A stretch of 64,000 nucleotides of DNA from Humulus lupulus (lineage: Eukaryota > Streptophyta > Magnoliopsida > Rosales > Cannabaceae). The stretch covers positions 117,804,903 to 117,868,902 of the forward strand of contig NC_084802.1 in the NCBI RefSeq assembly GCF_963169125.1. The letters are read 5' to 3'. The notes under the pieces were generated by a model. It was not told the origin of the DNA. It searched no databases and saw only the letters and a list, made by a program, of their open reading frames with translations. Numbering within the stretch: the stretch's first letter is position 1; the number at the start of each line of letters is the position of its first letter. The position numbers were made by a program, and so were the translations under genes. This document shows, one piece after another, positions 46,701-57,088 of the stretch.

Positions 46701-48103
46701 GTGACACAAAATAAAACAACCCAATATGCCCAAACCACATAGGCCGAAACATACATACATAAAATCATAGAATATCATCAACATCATATTTCAATAGTCA
46801 TCTCATTACACGTATTATGAACATACAACAAAATCAAACCAACCCATAAACCCATGCATCAAAATATAAGAAAAATCATTCCATCAACACCACATATTAT
46901 CCTATTACAAACAAACAACTTTCAGCCATAGTCTCTCCAAAATATCACTCATCAAATACCAATAACCAAAAGATTGAGGGGGAAAATTCAATACCTCTCT
47001 TGATTGTAAAATCAAGAACACAAGTTGATCAACACCCAAACTTTACCACCCCTTGTTCAAGCCTAGGGTTTTTTTTTTTATGAAAACCACCATGAGGAGA
47101 AGAAAGAATCTAAACACACACAACAATAAAACAAAGTCAATATCATATAATCAAGAGAAGAGATTTGACAAACAAATTCACAAGGAAAACATACTCTAGA
47201 CTTGGTTCCTCTTCTTCTTCTTCTTCTTCTTCTTCTTCTTTCTTTTCTCCTTCTCTCTCTAGCTCGCCACACTCTCTGTCTAGGTCACGGCAGCCAAGAG
47301 AAAATGGCCTTCCCAACCTCTCCTTCCCCCTTTATCTTAATTCTCTCAATAAAGCCTCACCAAAATAAAATGGTAAGTTTCCTTTTCTCTTTTTATTTTC
47401 TTTTAATTCCTTATTATTTTCTTTTAACACAATTGATTGGAAAAAAAAAATGGTGATCACATTCCTTTCCAAAAATGGCTAGCTTCTTCAAATTTTGACC
47501 TTATTGCCTTAGAAAATAAATGGAAAATTCAATCCCTTTCCCACTACATGCTACACGTCCACCATCACTTACCCTATCTTTTATTTTATTTTATTTTTCA
47601 ATTAAATCAATTAAAATATAATAAAAGAAAATATAAGGTGTGTAGAAAATCTACACATGTGTACCATGCTACCATGCACCAGCACACACTAAATCACTAG
47701 GGTACAACACTATCTACCATGCACCTTAGTGCATTCAACCAAATCTCACATAATCATATTTTTAAAATAAAAAAAATATATATCATTTAACAAATAATTT
47801 CACAAAAATATTCTACAAAAAATTCTAACAATTAAATAAAATAACAAACAATTAAATAAAACAAACAACAACTAAATAAAATAAACAACATTTAAATAAA
47901 CAATTCACCACACTTAACACTTAAATAAAATAAAACACAAAAATTTTAATAAACTAAAAAAAAATTTGGTGCACTACATAAAGCTAGATCGAGATTATCA
48001 ATTGCAATGGCTGGAGGTATACAATATTCGATCATCTCATCGTATATGTTCAATCTATATATATCAATTCTGCCTACATGTATAGAATACATTTAAACTA
48101 ACA
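43730..48103 (+). repeat. LTR of element I (about 450 bp), split by solo LTR J
   Basis: Two parts, 43730-44065 and 47984-48103. It begins TGTTAG and ends CTAACA, a perfect 6-bp terminal inversion, and is followed by TTGGTATCAG at 48105, an iMet-type primer site. A TATA box (CTCTATAAATATAGAG) lies at 43927-43942. Size and ends suit a copia or LARD element in plus orientation. Confidence 0.5.
44066..47978 (-). repeat. Solo LTR J (3913 bp)
   Basis: It starts TGTAAAACGCCC and ends GTGCACTACA on the plus strand. The flanking duplication TAAAG is perfect (44061-44065 and 47979-47983). The beginning resembles the inner edges of LTRs A and H (TGTA.CGCCCT), which suggests a Tekay-like family in minus orientation. 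It holds a CATCATAACA-type simple repeat (44525-44695), a CTT microsatellite (47208-47240) and no coding sequence that I can support. Confidence 0.5.
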
Positions 48104-48583
48104 GTTGGTATCAGTCGCCATACTTATCTCTGCCTTGGTAATTTTATCTGCATATATATATATTTATTTACTTTATATATGTCTTTATATTCATATTCAT
48201 ATTCATACACATATATATATATATTTCGGTTTTGGTTGGCCGTATACATAACAAAATTTATTTTTGTATTGTGATTGTGTTTGCCTTTGCTGTTACGTCT
48301 TGGATGTTTTTTTTTTTCAATCCTAACATTTTTGGGCATAACAACTTATACAATATGTAAATATATTATTTGTTTCTTCATTTAGGTCGATCATTTTTGT
48401 TTTTGGTGGATGGTGTCTTTTGTTTTTTATCCTAATTTCATTAGAAATATATTAAGTTTTGTGTTTCTTTTGATTTTGTGTATTAAAAACGGGTTTTCTC
48501 ATAATTGAACCAAGTTTCATCTCTATCCATACACGTTAATGGCCGAAATTTTTATTGGATATTAAAGTTCGCTTTATAGTTGT
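48104..48583 (+). other. Leader/internal region of element I, left part
   Basis: Non-coding sequence after the primer site, interrupted at 48584 by element C; it resumes at 62977. No gag or pol motif is visible, which suggests a non-autonomous (LARD-like) element or a long leader. Confidence 0.5.
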
Positions 48584-49472
48584 TGTTATCCAGATTTCCG
48601 GATAGCGTTTAGATGGATATCCTCGGGGAAGCAGAATTATCAATGTCTTTCACGGTAGGTGACCAGAGCTCGCGGATGGACAGAAAGGCTTCGCCTCTCC
48701 CGTTTAGTGTCCGGATTACTCTTTCAAGCAAACGCGACACGGAAGCTCGTCAACTCTCCCGGACTCCCGAAGGGATATCCTTCGGGGAAGCTCCTTCCAG
48801 GAGAAGCTCTTCAGGTTGCCTTCGCGGAAACAGTTCCGTGCCTCGCACGGAACAAGACCAAGCAGTCGAGTCATGGAGGAGGCATAGTTGGAATGATATC
48901 CGCCTGACACAGAATCCCGCCTGACACGCCCGACAGGTCAAGGCCGCACACATCCCAGCACGCCTAAAAGTACTATTTCGCCTACTGTTTCGCTGACAAC
49001 TTGGAAAAGACGGCTGCCTTTGTGCATTCCCCATACTTTCACGTAAATATACCCACATAGAGCCTGGTAGCCAGGCAACTACGGTAATTGTATCCCCTAT
49101 TTATGGCTGGTGTAATTAAGACTCATGTGAGTAGAGAAAAACCCTAATCCAAAACCCTAGCTATAAAGACCCCCTCATTTGACGATAGGGGGGACGGCCA
49201 ACAAATCACATAGCAAGAACTCTACTAAAATCTCTCTAGCTTCATCTTCTCCAAGAGAACCCGAGAGAAACACTGTGAGGTTGTGAGTTTCTTGTACACC
49301 AGCTGTTTGACTGTTATTCTCTATAAGTATAATAACATCGACTCGTGGACTAGGGCTCGTTAACGCCTGAACCACGTAAAAACACTGTTTGTTTATTTAC
49401 ATTTCTGCATTTCTATAGTTCTTATCTTTTTATTATTCCGTTCGTATTCGTTTCCGAAAAACTCGGTAAACA
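48584..49472 (+). repeat. 5' LTR of element C (889 bp)
   Basis: TGTTATCCAG to GGTAAACA. A TATA box (GCTATAAAGACC, about 49160-49171) precedes the probable transcription start. Small open frames inside it recur identically in the other LTR and are not genes. Confidence 0.5.
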
Positions 49473-49474
49473 TT

Positions 49475-49494
49475 TTGGTGCTTTCATTGAGAGC
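49475..49494 (+). promoter_or_regulatory. Primer-binding site of element C
   Basis: TTGGTGCTTTCATTGAGAGC starts three bases inside the LTR. The same site is found in B and, with one change, in F, linking the three as one lineage. I do not assign the tRNA. Confidence 0.5.
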
Positions 49495-49537
49495 TGTAGG
49501 AAGTTGTTAGTCAGCTCTTTTTCTGCATACTGAAAAG

Positions 49538-51580
49538 ATGGTGACTACGAGAAAATCTGCGGTTGACAAAAATGCTAGGGTCAACCCCGATACTATGATG
49601 GAAGATGTGGTACAAAACGAACCCTCGGACCACCACGGTGAAGACCCGACATCCCGCCAAGATCGGGTCAGTACTGAAGATACGACATACTTAGAAAGCG
49701 AAGAAGAGTATGTCCGAGACGGTTACTACAAAGACGGCTACTACTACGAGAAGGATCCAGAACTGGTCCAAGTAGACGAAGAACTGGTGGTCACTAAGGC
49801 CAAGCTTGCTGAGCAAGAGCGCGTCTCCGAAAAAATGCAGCGCATGATGGAGCGCCTCCAGAGCAAGTTCGGAGACTTAGGCGACTCGGACGAGGATGCC
49901 TTTGTTCCAGGTGGTGCTGATGCCACCATGCCGGATCCAGCCGCTGCTGGACCATCCAAAGCCGCCCCTAACAAGGGCAAAGAAAAGGTTGGGGAGCCTG
50001 CACGCACTAACGCCCCTGCACCTCCTAAAGGCGTGGATCACCAGGCCGACTGCCCCCCCCGCGCGCAGAAGGTCTCTGGCGCTTCTAAGCCCAGACGTCC
50101 TTCAGCCCCAAGGGGGCACTCTGTGCCTAAAGGGCCTGGTGCTAAGGCACCCAGGCCTAGGGGAAGGAACAACCGCCCCAGTGATTCCGTCAACCAGGAT
50201 GATCGGGCTGCGGACACGCACTCCGAAGATAGCTGGTCCATGGTGGACCTAAGAAGAAGGTTGGAGGCCAAGTATGAAAAGGCCAAAGGAGAAAAGGCCC
50301 GGCCTCGCGGAGATGACTTGCGGAATCATCTTAATGACAAGTTCCGGGGACGCGACCTCCCGGAGAGTGATACAAAGAGGCTCGAGGAACAGATCGCTGC
50401 CTTGACCAAGCTGGTCCGGAAGCAAAGTGGGGCCCTGTCAGACTCCGAGGAGGAGGACCCGGAGCCATGTATTCAGAGGATCGCGGAAACGTCCCTCCCG
50501 GATAACTTCAAAATGCCTCACATAGAATTATATGAGGGGAGGACAGACCCGCGCACCCATCTAGCTAAATACAACAAAATGATGCAAGTGGCGCGCGTCA
50601 GTGAGGATGCCAAATGCATGTGCTTCTCACTCACCCTTACCAAGTCCGCGGAGGATTGGTGGAAAAGATTAGCTCCCGGATCCATCCACAGTTGGAAGGA
50701 GCTACAGTCCGCATTCAGAAGGCAGTTCATTGCTGCCCAAGACCACGACATGGAGGTTGGTTCCTTAACCAACATCAAGCAGCTACCCAATGAGAACCTC
50801 AAAGCTTTCATTCAGAGAATGATGGAAGCTGCTGCTAAGACCAAGGTCAGCGACGACATGAAGCTGATCGCCCTTCAATCGGGCCTTACTGTCGGCTCCC
50901 TGCTATGGGGGGAAATGCAAAGGAGACGGGCAGAAACGCTGTCCGAATTCATGTCAAGAGCTCAGGGAATCATCAACCTTGAGGATGCCTACCAGCAGGC
51001 ATTTGGAGTTCCCCCAGCTCCGACGCCTTCCGTGACTGCGCCGAGCTTTGCTTCGGAAGCTCCCGCACCAGCCCTCACGCTTCCAGGAGCCCAGTTCACT
51101 CCAAGCGTGTATGGGCCTTCCGCGTCTGCTCAGACGCCGGGTCAAACCCATTTCTCTGGGTACGGAGCTGTACAGACAGGATGTAGTATCGCTCCCGGAC
51201 CGTCGCAATCGCAAACAGAAGACCCAGAACGAAATCTGAGCCAATCGCGGAATAAACGAGGCGGAAGAAACCCTAACCGGGGAGACCATTCAAAGAAACC
51301 CCGGAAGGACTATGAGCCCAAGTTCACGGAGTACACCAGTTTAATAGATTCACGAGAGAATGTCTATCGGGCGACCTGTAATATGGTCAACTACAGGAAG
51401 CCCCCGAAAGTGTCTCACGGAGGAAGGCGTCCGCGAGACTCCAATAAGAGGTGTGAGTTCCACGGAGACGTGGGGCACACCACAAACGAATGCCTTCAGC
51501 TGAAGGACGAGATCGAGTCCCTGGCAAGAGCGGGACACCTCGGTCAATGGGTGAGGATACCCATAATCTATCCCGGATAG
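49538..51580 (+). CDS. gag polyprotein of element C
   Basis: 680 codons from the first ATG after the primer site to a TAG. It forms the particle shell. The N-terminal third is charged and low-complexity ([20 protein letters not shown]; Pro/Ala/Arg-rich to about residue 230). The capsid block spans about residues 330-480 ([21 protein letters not shown] start, [57 protein letters not shown]). A Pro/Ser/Thr-rich linker follows, then the Tat-type knuckle [20 protein letters not shown] near residue 640 (Cys-His-His-Cys rather than CCHC). The terminal TAG (after IIYPG) is in frame with the protease region, so it may be either the natural gag stop or a mutated Gln codon. Confidence 0.5.
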   Translation: MVTTRKSAVDKNARVNPDTMMEDVVQNEPSDHHGEDPTSRQDRVSTEDTTYLESEEEYVRDGYYKDGYYYEKDPELVQVDEELVVTKAKLAEQERVSEKMQRMMERLQSKFGDLGDSDEDAFVPGGADATMPDPAAAGPSKAAPNKGKEKVGEPARTNAPAPPKGVDHQADCPPRAQKVSGASKPRRPSAPRGHSVPKGPGAKAPRPRGRNNRPSDSVNQDDRAADTHSEDSWSMVDLRRRLEAKYEKAKGEKARPRGDDLRNHLNDKFRGRDLPESDTKRLEEQIAALTKLVRKQSGALSDSEEEDPEPCIQRIAETSLPDNFKMPHIELYEGRTDPRTHLAKYNKMMQVARVSEDAKCMCFSLTLTKSAEDWWKRLAPGSIHSWKELQSAFRRQFIAAQDHDMEVGSLTNIKQLPNENLKAFIQRMMEAAAKTKVSDDMKLIALQSGLTVGSLLWGEMQRRRAETLSEFMSRAQGIINLEDAYQQAFGVPPAPTPSVTAPSFASEAPAPALTLPGAQFTPSVYGPSASAQTPGQTHFSGYGAVQTGCSIAPGPSQSQTEDPERNLSQSRNKRGGRNPNRGDHSKKPRKDYEPKFTEYTSLIDSRENVYRATCNMVNYRKPPKVSHGGRRPRDSNKRCEFHGDVGHTTNECLQLKDEIESLARAGHLGQWVRIPIIYPG

Positions 51581-52570
51581 GGAGTAGTTCACGGAGCTGC
51601 ATATTCTCCGGGACAGAGGGGGACCGCTAGCGCTCCTGGAGCCGGTCACCCCCAAGCTCCTGGGTCTCAGTTCCCAGCGCTCCCTGCTCCAACCCCTCCG
51701 GCACCCATTGCCTTATTGGCTCCGGGACCCGGAAACCCATATCCGCCCGGCCTTGCTCCGCCACACGTTGACGGACACATAGCTACCATTTTCGGAGGAC
51801 CGCACCTTGCCGGAAGCACCCGCAACTCCCAGAAAAGGTACTTGAGGGAGTTAGAACACACCGGAGAGATGTGCGCCTTGGTTCAGTCACCTGCTCAGCG
51901 TCCCCGAATGATGGATCTTCCCATCACCTTCACGGAAGATGACGCCCGACATGTGCACTTCCCCCACAACGATCCCCTCGTGGTGGAAGCTTAGATTGCC
52001 AATAAGAAGGTATCACGGATCCTTGTCAATAATGGAAGCTCCGTAAATATCCTCTTCAAAGCTGCCTTCCACGCTATCGGATTAACCGAGACAGACCTGA
52101 CCCCATGCCCCATCCAGCTTCAGGGGTTCAATGGGGATGCACTCATGCCATTAGGAAAAATTCAACTTCCAGTCACCCTCAGAGGAGAAAGCGACGCTTG
52201 CGCCTTCAAGCACTGCACATTTGTAGTGGTCGACTGCCCCACGGCGTATAATGCTATCCTAGGCCGACCGGTCCTAATCGATTGTGGGGCCATAACCTCG
52301 ATACGCCACTTATGCCTGAAGTTTCCATGCGACGACGGGCGTATCGGCACCCTCCGGGGAGACCAACGAAGTGCACGAAGCTGTTATAACGTCTCCGTCC
52401 GATCCGTCTACACGGTCCAGGAGGCGGTTGTTGCCGCTCCTTTAGCGGGAGATTTACCAGAAACTGGAGGCGCCCAAGGGGCGTGCGTTGACGAACTCGA
52501 CCCTAGAGTGGGGGTCGAGAGAGCGATAGAGCCGATGGAGGAAGTCGAAGAGGTGATCCTCAACCCGGGA
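51581..52570 (+). pseudogene. Protease region of element C, active-site Asp lost
   Basis: In frame with gag. A Pro-rich linker (PGNPYPPGLAPPHVDGH, 51725) leads to MDLPITFTEDDARHVHFPHN, a TAG at 51992-51994 (VEA*IANKK, Gln in the family), then the active site SRILVNNGSSVNILF. Element B and relatives have D-N-G-S-S here; C has Asn for Asp (codon AAT at 52028-52030), a G-to-A change that should abolish aspartic protease activity. YNAILGRPVLIDCGAITS follows normally. The polyprotein would need protease from another copy. Confidence 0.5.
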
Positions 52571-54480
52571 GATCCCACCAAAGTCATTCAGGTAGGGAAA
52601 AACCTTCCATCGGCCATTCGAGAAAAGATCGTGGCCACTGTGAAGAATAATCAGGATATCCTGGCATGGTCCCATGCTGACATGACGGGGATTAATCCTA
52701 ATGTTGCGTGCCACGCACTCAACATAGACCCATCTGCAACTCCAGTTCGCCAAAAGAGGAGGCCGTTAGACCCAGTAAGGGCCGAAGCAGTCAAAGCTGA
52801 AGTAAACAAGTTGATGTCCATAGGCTTTCTCCAGGAGTCACACTATCCCGTGTGGTTGGCCAACCCGGTTCTGGTCCCGAAACCCAATGGGTCCTGGAGA
52901 ATGTGCATCGACTTCACGGACCTAAACAAAGCCTGCCCGAAAGATTGTTTCCCTCTTCCGCGAATCGATCAGATGGTAGACGCTACTTCCGGGTATGAAC
53001 TCTTGTCCTTCATGGATGCGTACTCCGGATACAACCAGATCAAGATGCATGTCGCGGACCAGGAACACACTAGCTTCCTCACGGACAAGGGTGTCTACTG
53101 TTACGTGGTCATGCCTTTCGGTTTGAAGAATGCTGGGGCGACGTACCGGCGTCTAGTAAACAAGATGTTCAAGGACCAGTTGGGAAGGAACATGGAGGTG
53201 TACGTAGACGACATGTTGGTAAAGTCCAAGACCTCCGGGGACCACAGTGACGACCTTGAGGAAGCTTTCGCCGTGATCCGAAAGTATGGAATGAAACTGA
53301 ATCCGAAGAAATGTACTTTCGGGGTCTCGTCTGGGAAGTTCCTCGGTTTCATTGTCAGCTCCCGCGGAGTGGAGGCCAACCCTGACAAAATTAAGGCGTT
53401 CATAGATATGTCTTCTCCTCGGAAGCATAAGGATGTCCAAAGCGTTACTGGAAGGATAGCTGCGCTCAGCCGCTTCGTATCTAAGGCCACTGACAAATGT
53501 GTCCCCTTCTTCAATGTGTTGCGAGGAAACAAGAGGTTCGAGTGGACCCCCAAATGCGAAGCAGCCTTCCAACACCTCAAGGAACATTTAACCCGAGCTC
53601 CCATTCTATCCAAACCTGTCGAAGGAGAGGCGCTGTTCTTATACTTAGCTGTGACAGAGCACGCAGTGAGTGCCGCTCTCGTCCGGGAAGATGGCCGTAT
53701 CCAGCTCCCTGTGTATTACGTAAGCAAGAGGTTACTGGACGCTGAGTCCAGATATTCAATGATCGAAAAACTCTCCCTCTGCTTGCTAATTGCTTCGCGG
53801 AAGCTAAGGCCCTATTTCCAGGCGCACACCATCAGAGTACTCACCAACCACCCTCTCCGACAAGTCTTGCAGAAGCCCGAGTCTTCTGACAGATTGCTTA
53901 AATGGGCCATGGAACTGAGCCAATTTGACATCCACTACCAGCCACGTGTTTCCATAAAAGGACAAGCTCTTGCGGACTTTATTGTGGAATGCTCAGGAAT
54001 GAATGACCTCCCGGAAGATCCTGTCCCGGAACTTCCCACATGGAAGGTCTATGTAGACGGAGCCTCAAATGAAAAAGGAGCTGGAGCAGGGGTCATCCTA
54101 ATATCTCCCCAAGGACATCAGCTCCAGAGCGCCATCCGTTTCGCATTCCCAGCGTCCAACAACGAGGCAGAACACGAAGCCATGTTGGCCGGATTGCAAC
54201 TGGCCAGAGAAGTCGGAGCCCAAAAAATCAAGGTATACAGCGACTCCCTACTTGTGGTAAACCAAATATCCGGGGAATACCAGACGAAAGGCGAAAAAAT
54301 GGCTGCCTACGTGTCTCTCTCCCGCGGCCTCCTGCAGCATTTCAAAGGCTACCACATCCGCCAGGTCCCCCGGGACCAGAACTCACTCACGGACACGCTG
54401 GCCAAGCTTGCAACAGACCCGGAGATTGAACAATATGGCCTAGTGCCCATCGGGCACTTAGAAGCACCTAGTACCGAGAC
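52571..54480 (+). CDS. Reverse transcriptase and two RNase H domains of element C
   Basis: An uninterrupted frame. RT: VWLANPVLVPKPNGSWRMCI, KDCFPLPRIDQMVDATSGYE, SFMDAYSGYNQIKMH, and the catalytic box YVDD at 53201-53212 (MEVYVDDMLVKSK). Connection: FLGFIVSSRGVEANPDKIKA. First RNase H: VYYVSKRLLDAESRYSMIEK. Second, archaeal-type RNase H from about 54040: WKVYVDGASNEKGAGAGVIL, NNEAEHEAMLAGL, VYSDSLLVVNQI, RQVPRDQNSLTDTLAKLA; the acidic residues Asp, Glu, Asp, Asp are present. RT makes the cDNA and RNase H trims the template; the extra RNase H is a mark of Tat elements. Looks catalytically complete. Confidence 0.5.
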
Positions 54481-55753
54481 ACAGAGGGTAAATGCCATCA
54501 TCGACCATTCCCATTCCTGGATAGGACCCATCCTCAGATTTCTCACCACCGGAGAGCTCCCCACTGATAAAGCTGACGCAAGAAAGCTCCAGTATCAAGC
54601 TCCCCGATACGTGGTTATGGATGGAAAGCTTTATCGCAGGGGGTTGTCCATACCCTTCCTTAGGTGTGTTGCCGGAACCGAAATCAGCACCATCATCCAT
54701 GAGGTTCACGGAGGTTTCTGTGGCGACCATACCTCCGGGATGAGCCTCTCCAAAAAGATCCTTCGACAAGGATACTTCTGGCCCACCATGAAGAAGGATT
54801 GTGTGGATTATGTCAGAAAATGTGAGCAGTGCCAGAGGTACGCCAAGGTTCCGCGAGCGCCTTCTACAGAAATAACCTTAATGACCAGCCCCTGGCCGTT
54901 CGCCGTCTGAGGCATTGACCTAGTAGGTTCCCTTCCAACTGGAAGGGGCGGAGTGAAGTATGCCATTGTCGCGGTAGACTACTTCACCAAATGGGCTGAA
55001 GCTGAACCTATGAACACAGTCACGTCTAAGAAGGCACTGGACTTTGTCATCAGGAATATAGTGTGTCGTTTTGGGCTTCCACGAAAAATTGTGTCCGATA
55101 ACGGGAAGCAATTTGATAGTGAACATTTCACGAACTTCTGTGCTTCGCATGGAATTATCAAAAGCTTTTCCGCAGTCGCCAGACCTCAAGCTAATGGGCA
55201 AGTGGAAGCAGTAAAAAAAATCTTAAAGACCACGTTGAAGAAAAAACTCCAAGCCTGCAAGGCTCACTGGCCGGAAGAGCTTCCGCGAGTACTTTGGGCC
55301 TATCGCACAACAGAGAGAACTTCGACGGGGCACACACCTTATTCCATGACCTTCGGTTGCGAGGCCGTCATCCCAGTAGAAACTATGATCCCCTCTCACA
55401 GGCAGGACACCTACGACCCTACCCAGAACCACGCCCTTCTCCAGGAGTCCCTGGACATGATCGAAGAGCTCCGGGAGCAGTCGCAGGTCCAACTAAAAAT
55501 GTACCAAGACAAGATAGCCCGACACTTCAACACAAGAGTCAAGAGCCGTACATTCGAAGTTGGGGATCATGTCCTACGGAGAGTATTTCCTGCTACGCAG
55601 GATTCGGGAGTGGGAGTCCTCGGACCCAAATGGGAAGGCCCCTATGAAGTACAAGAAAAAGTGGGCCATGGGACGTATCACTTAAAGAGACTAGACGGAT
55701 CTAAAGTCCCGCGCGCCTGGAACGCGGAGCACCTCCGCCGTTACTATCAGTAG
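54481..55753 (+). pseudogene. Integrase of element C, one stop codon
   Basis: Zinc-binding domain: HEVHGGFCGDHTSGMSLSKK ... CEQCQRYA (about 54700-54840). A TGA at 54908-54910 (FAV*GIDLVG) stands where relatives, including element B (FPVWGIDLIG), have Trp, just before the first catalytic Asp. The core then has the second Asp (KIVSDNGKQFDSEHF, 55090) and Glu (QANGQVEAVKKILK, 55200). C-terminus: FEVGDHVLRRVF and WEGPYEVQEKV, then LRRYYQ and TAG at 55751-55753. No chromodomain. Apart from the stop, the protein is complete. Confidence 0.5.
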
Positions 55754-57088
55754 GCCCCGGACTATCTAGTCGAAAGTCCTTGGTGGACGTAGCAAAAGTG
55801 TAAAATGTGGAGATAAACCTCCCTGCTGTAAAACACATGCCTCACAGGCTAATTTAATGAAACATGGAGAGGTTCACTCCGCTTTTACTGCATTTTTTAT
55901 CCCTGTGTTCAAGGCTGCGTTTCAACAAGTGACCACGCGGTCCGGAGACGTCCGGACCCCATGCTCACTTGGGGGGGTATACATGGCTAAGGCATAGCCA
56001 TACGCCCCTTGAACAAAACATACACAGAACACCACTCATGTGCTAGCATTTTTTTTAAATTGTTAAGCTTAGGTTAATTTGTTTTTGCCATAAACATACT
56101 TGCATTACGTGTCATGTGCGCATTATGTGTTTTTGTGAAAATTGCCATTGAAATGTCTGCCATTATGCATCATGAAAATTATCTCCTGTGTAGCCCAGCG
56201 ATGAACAGGACTGGGGGTTGGGGCACATTCAGAGAGCTACGCCGAAACACCCCCAACTCCCTGACAAGTCCTTTGCAGAATACTCCGCGACCGCTGTAGA
56301 GCTTTGCTTCGCAAGCTCTAGCTCCGGGTCTCGCAAGGCGAAAGATGGCAAGATCCGCGACCGTTGTAAGCCTTGCTTCGCAGGCTTCAGCTCCGGATCT
56401 CACAAAATAATGCATGGCGAGCTCCTCGACCACTGCAAGTTTCAGCTCCAGGAGCAGACATGGTCGATCCCCCACTCACAGCAGGCCTTGCTTCGCAAAG
56501 GCCCTGCTCCGGGATCGCACATGGTGGGCGTGGCAATTTCCCCGACCGCAACGAGCCTTGCCTCGCAGGGCTCCATGCCAGGTCCCTGAAGTCAGCCACC
56601 ATGAGGTTCGCAACGACAGTTAGTTTTGCTTCGCAAAGATCTAACCTTAAGTCTAGCGACGCTCACCAAAAGAACTCCCGTTCCGAGCCATGGAACGGAT
56701 CACCTTAGCAATCCCAGCGAACAGTATAACTACAAGTCCCGGGATTGGCTATTTTCCTTAGGAAAGCTAAAATACGGTGAAAGGAGTCTGGCCGTTGGAA
56801 CCAGGAAACCTTCGTAACCTAGAAACTACGTGGGAAAAGACATCAGCCGTTAGAGCTTCAAGTTGGAAGTGCATAGGTTCTGGCCGTTGGAACCAAAACC
56901 TCATGCGCCCCTACAGCAGTTTCTACCGTATAAAAGTCTACCCTAAATGCAAAGTTAAATAAAGAACTCGGCAGAAAAGAAAGGAGAATGCTATAATTAT
57001 GGCAAATATGTCTGCAATGAGAAAAGATTACAAGGAGCTTCGCCCCAAAGAAAAACACAAATGAAAAATAATTAAAGATAAGGCCCCT
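55754..57088. repeat. 3' non-coding zone of element C with degenerate ~55-70 bp repeats
   Basis: Between the integrase stop and the antisense gene. From 56301 to 56640 the words CTTGCTTCGCA and CAGCTCCGG recur about six times (near 56302, 56372, 56432, 56487, 56557, 56625). Short open frames crossing it (for example 56218-56589) follow the repeats and are not convincing genes. Confidence 0.5.

Noticed and set aside
47165..47456. Ser-rich or Leu-rich small proteins
   Set aside because: Caused by a CTT microsatellite inside solo LTR J.
48613..48924. 103-codon open frame, repeated at 62112-62423
   Set aside because: Present because both LTRs of element C carry it; it lies upstream of the LTR TATA box and resembles no protein I know.
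54908..54910. TGA in integrase as a programmed readthrough or selenocysteine site
   Set aside because: The homologous codon in element B is TGG (Trp); a simple point mutation explains it.
56218..56708. Overlapping plus-strand frames of 111-123 codons
   Set aside because: They follow degenerate tandem repeats in the 3' region of element C; several frames are open at once, as expected for repeats.
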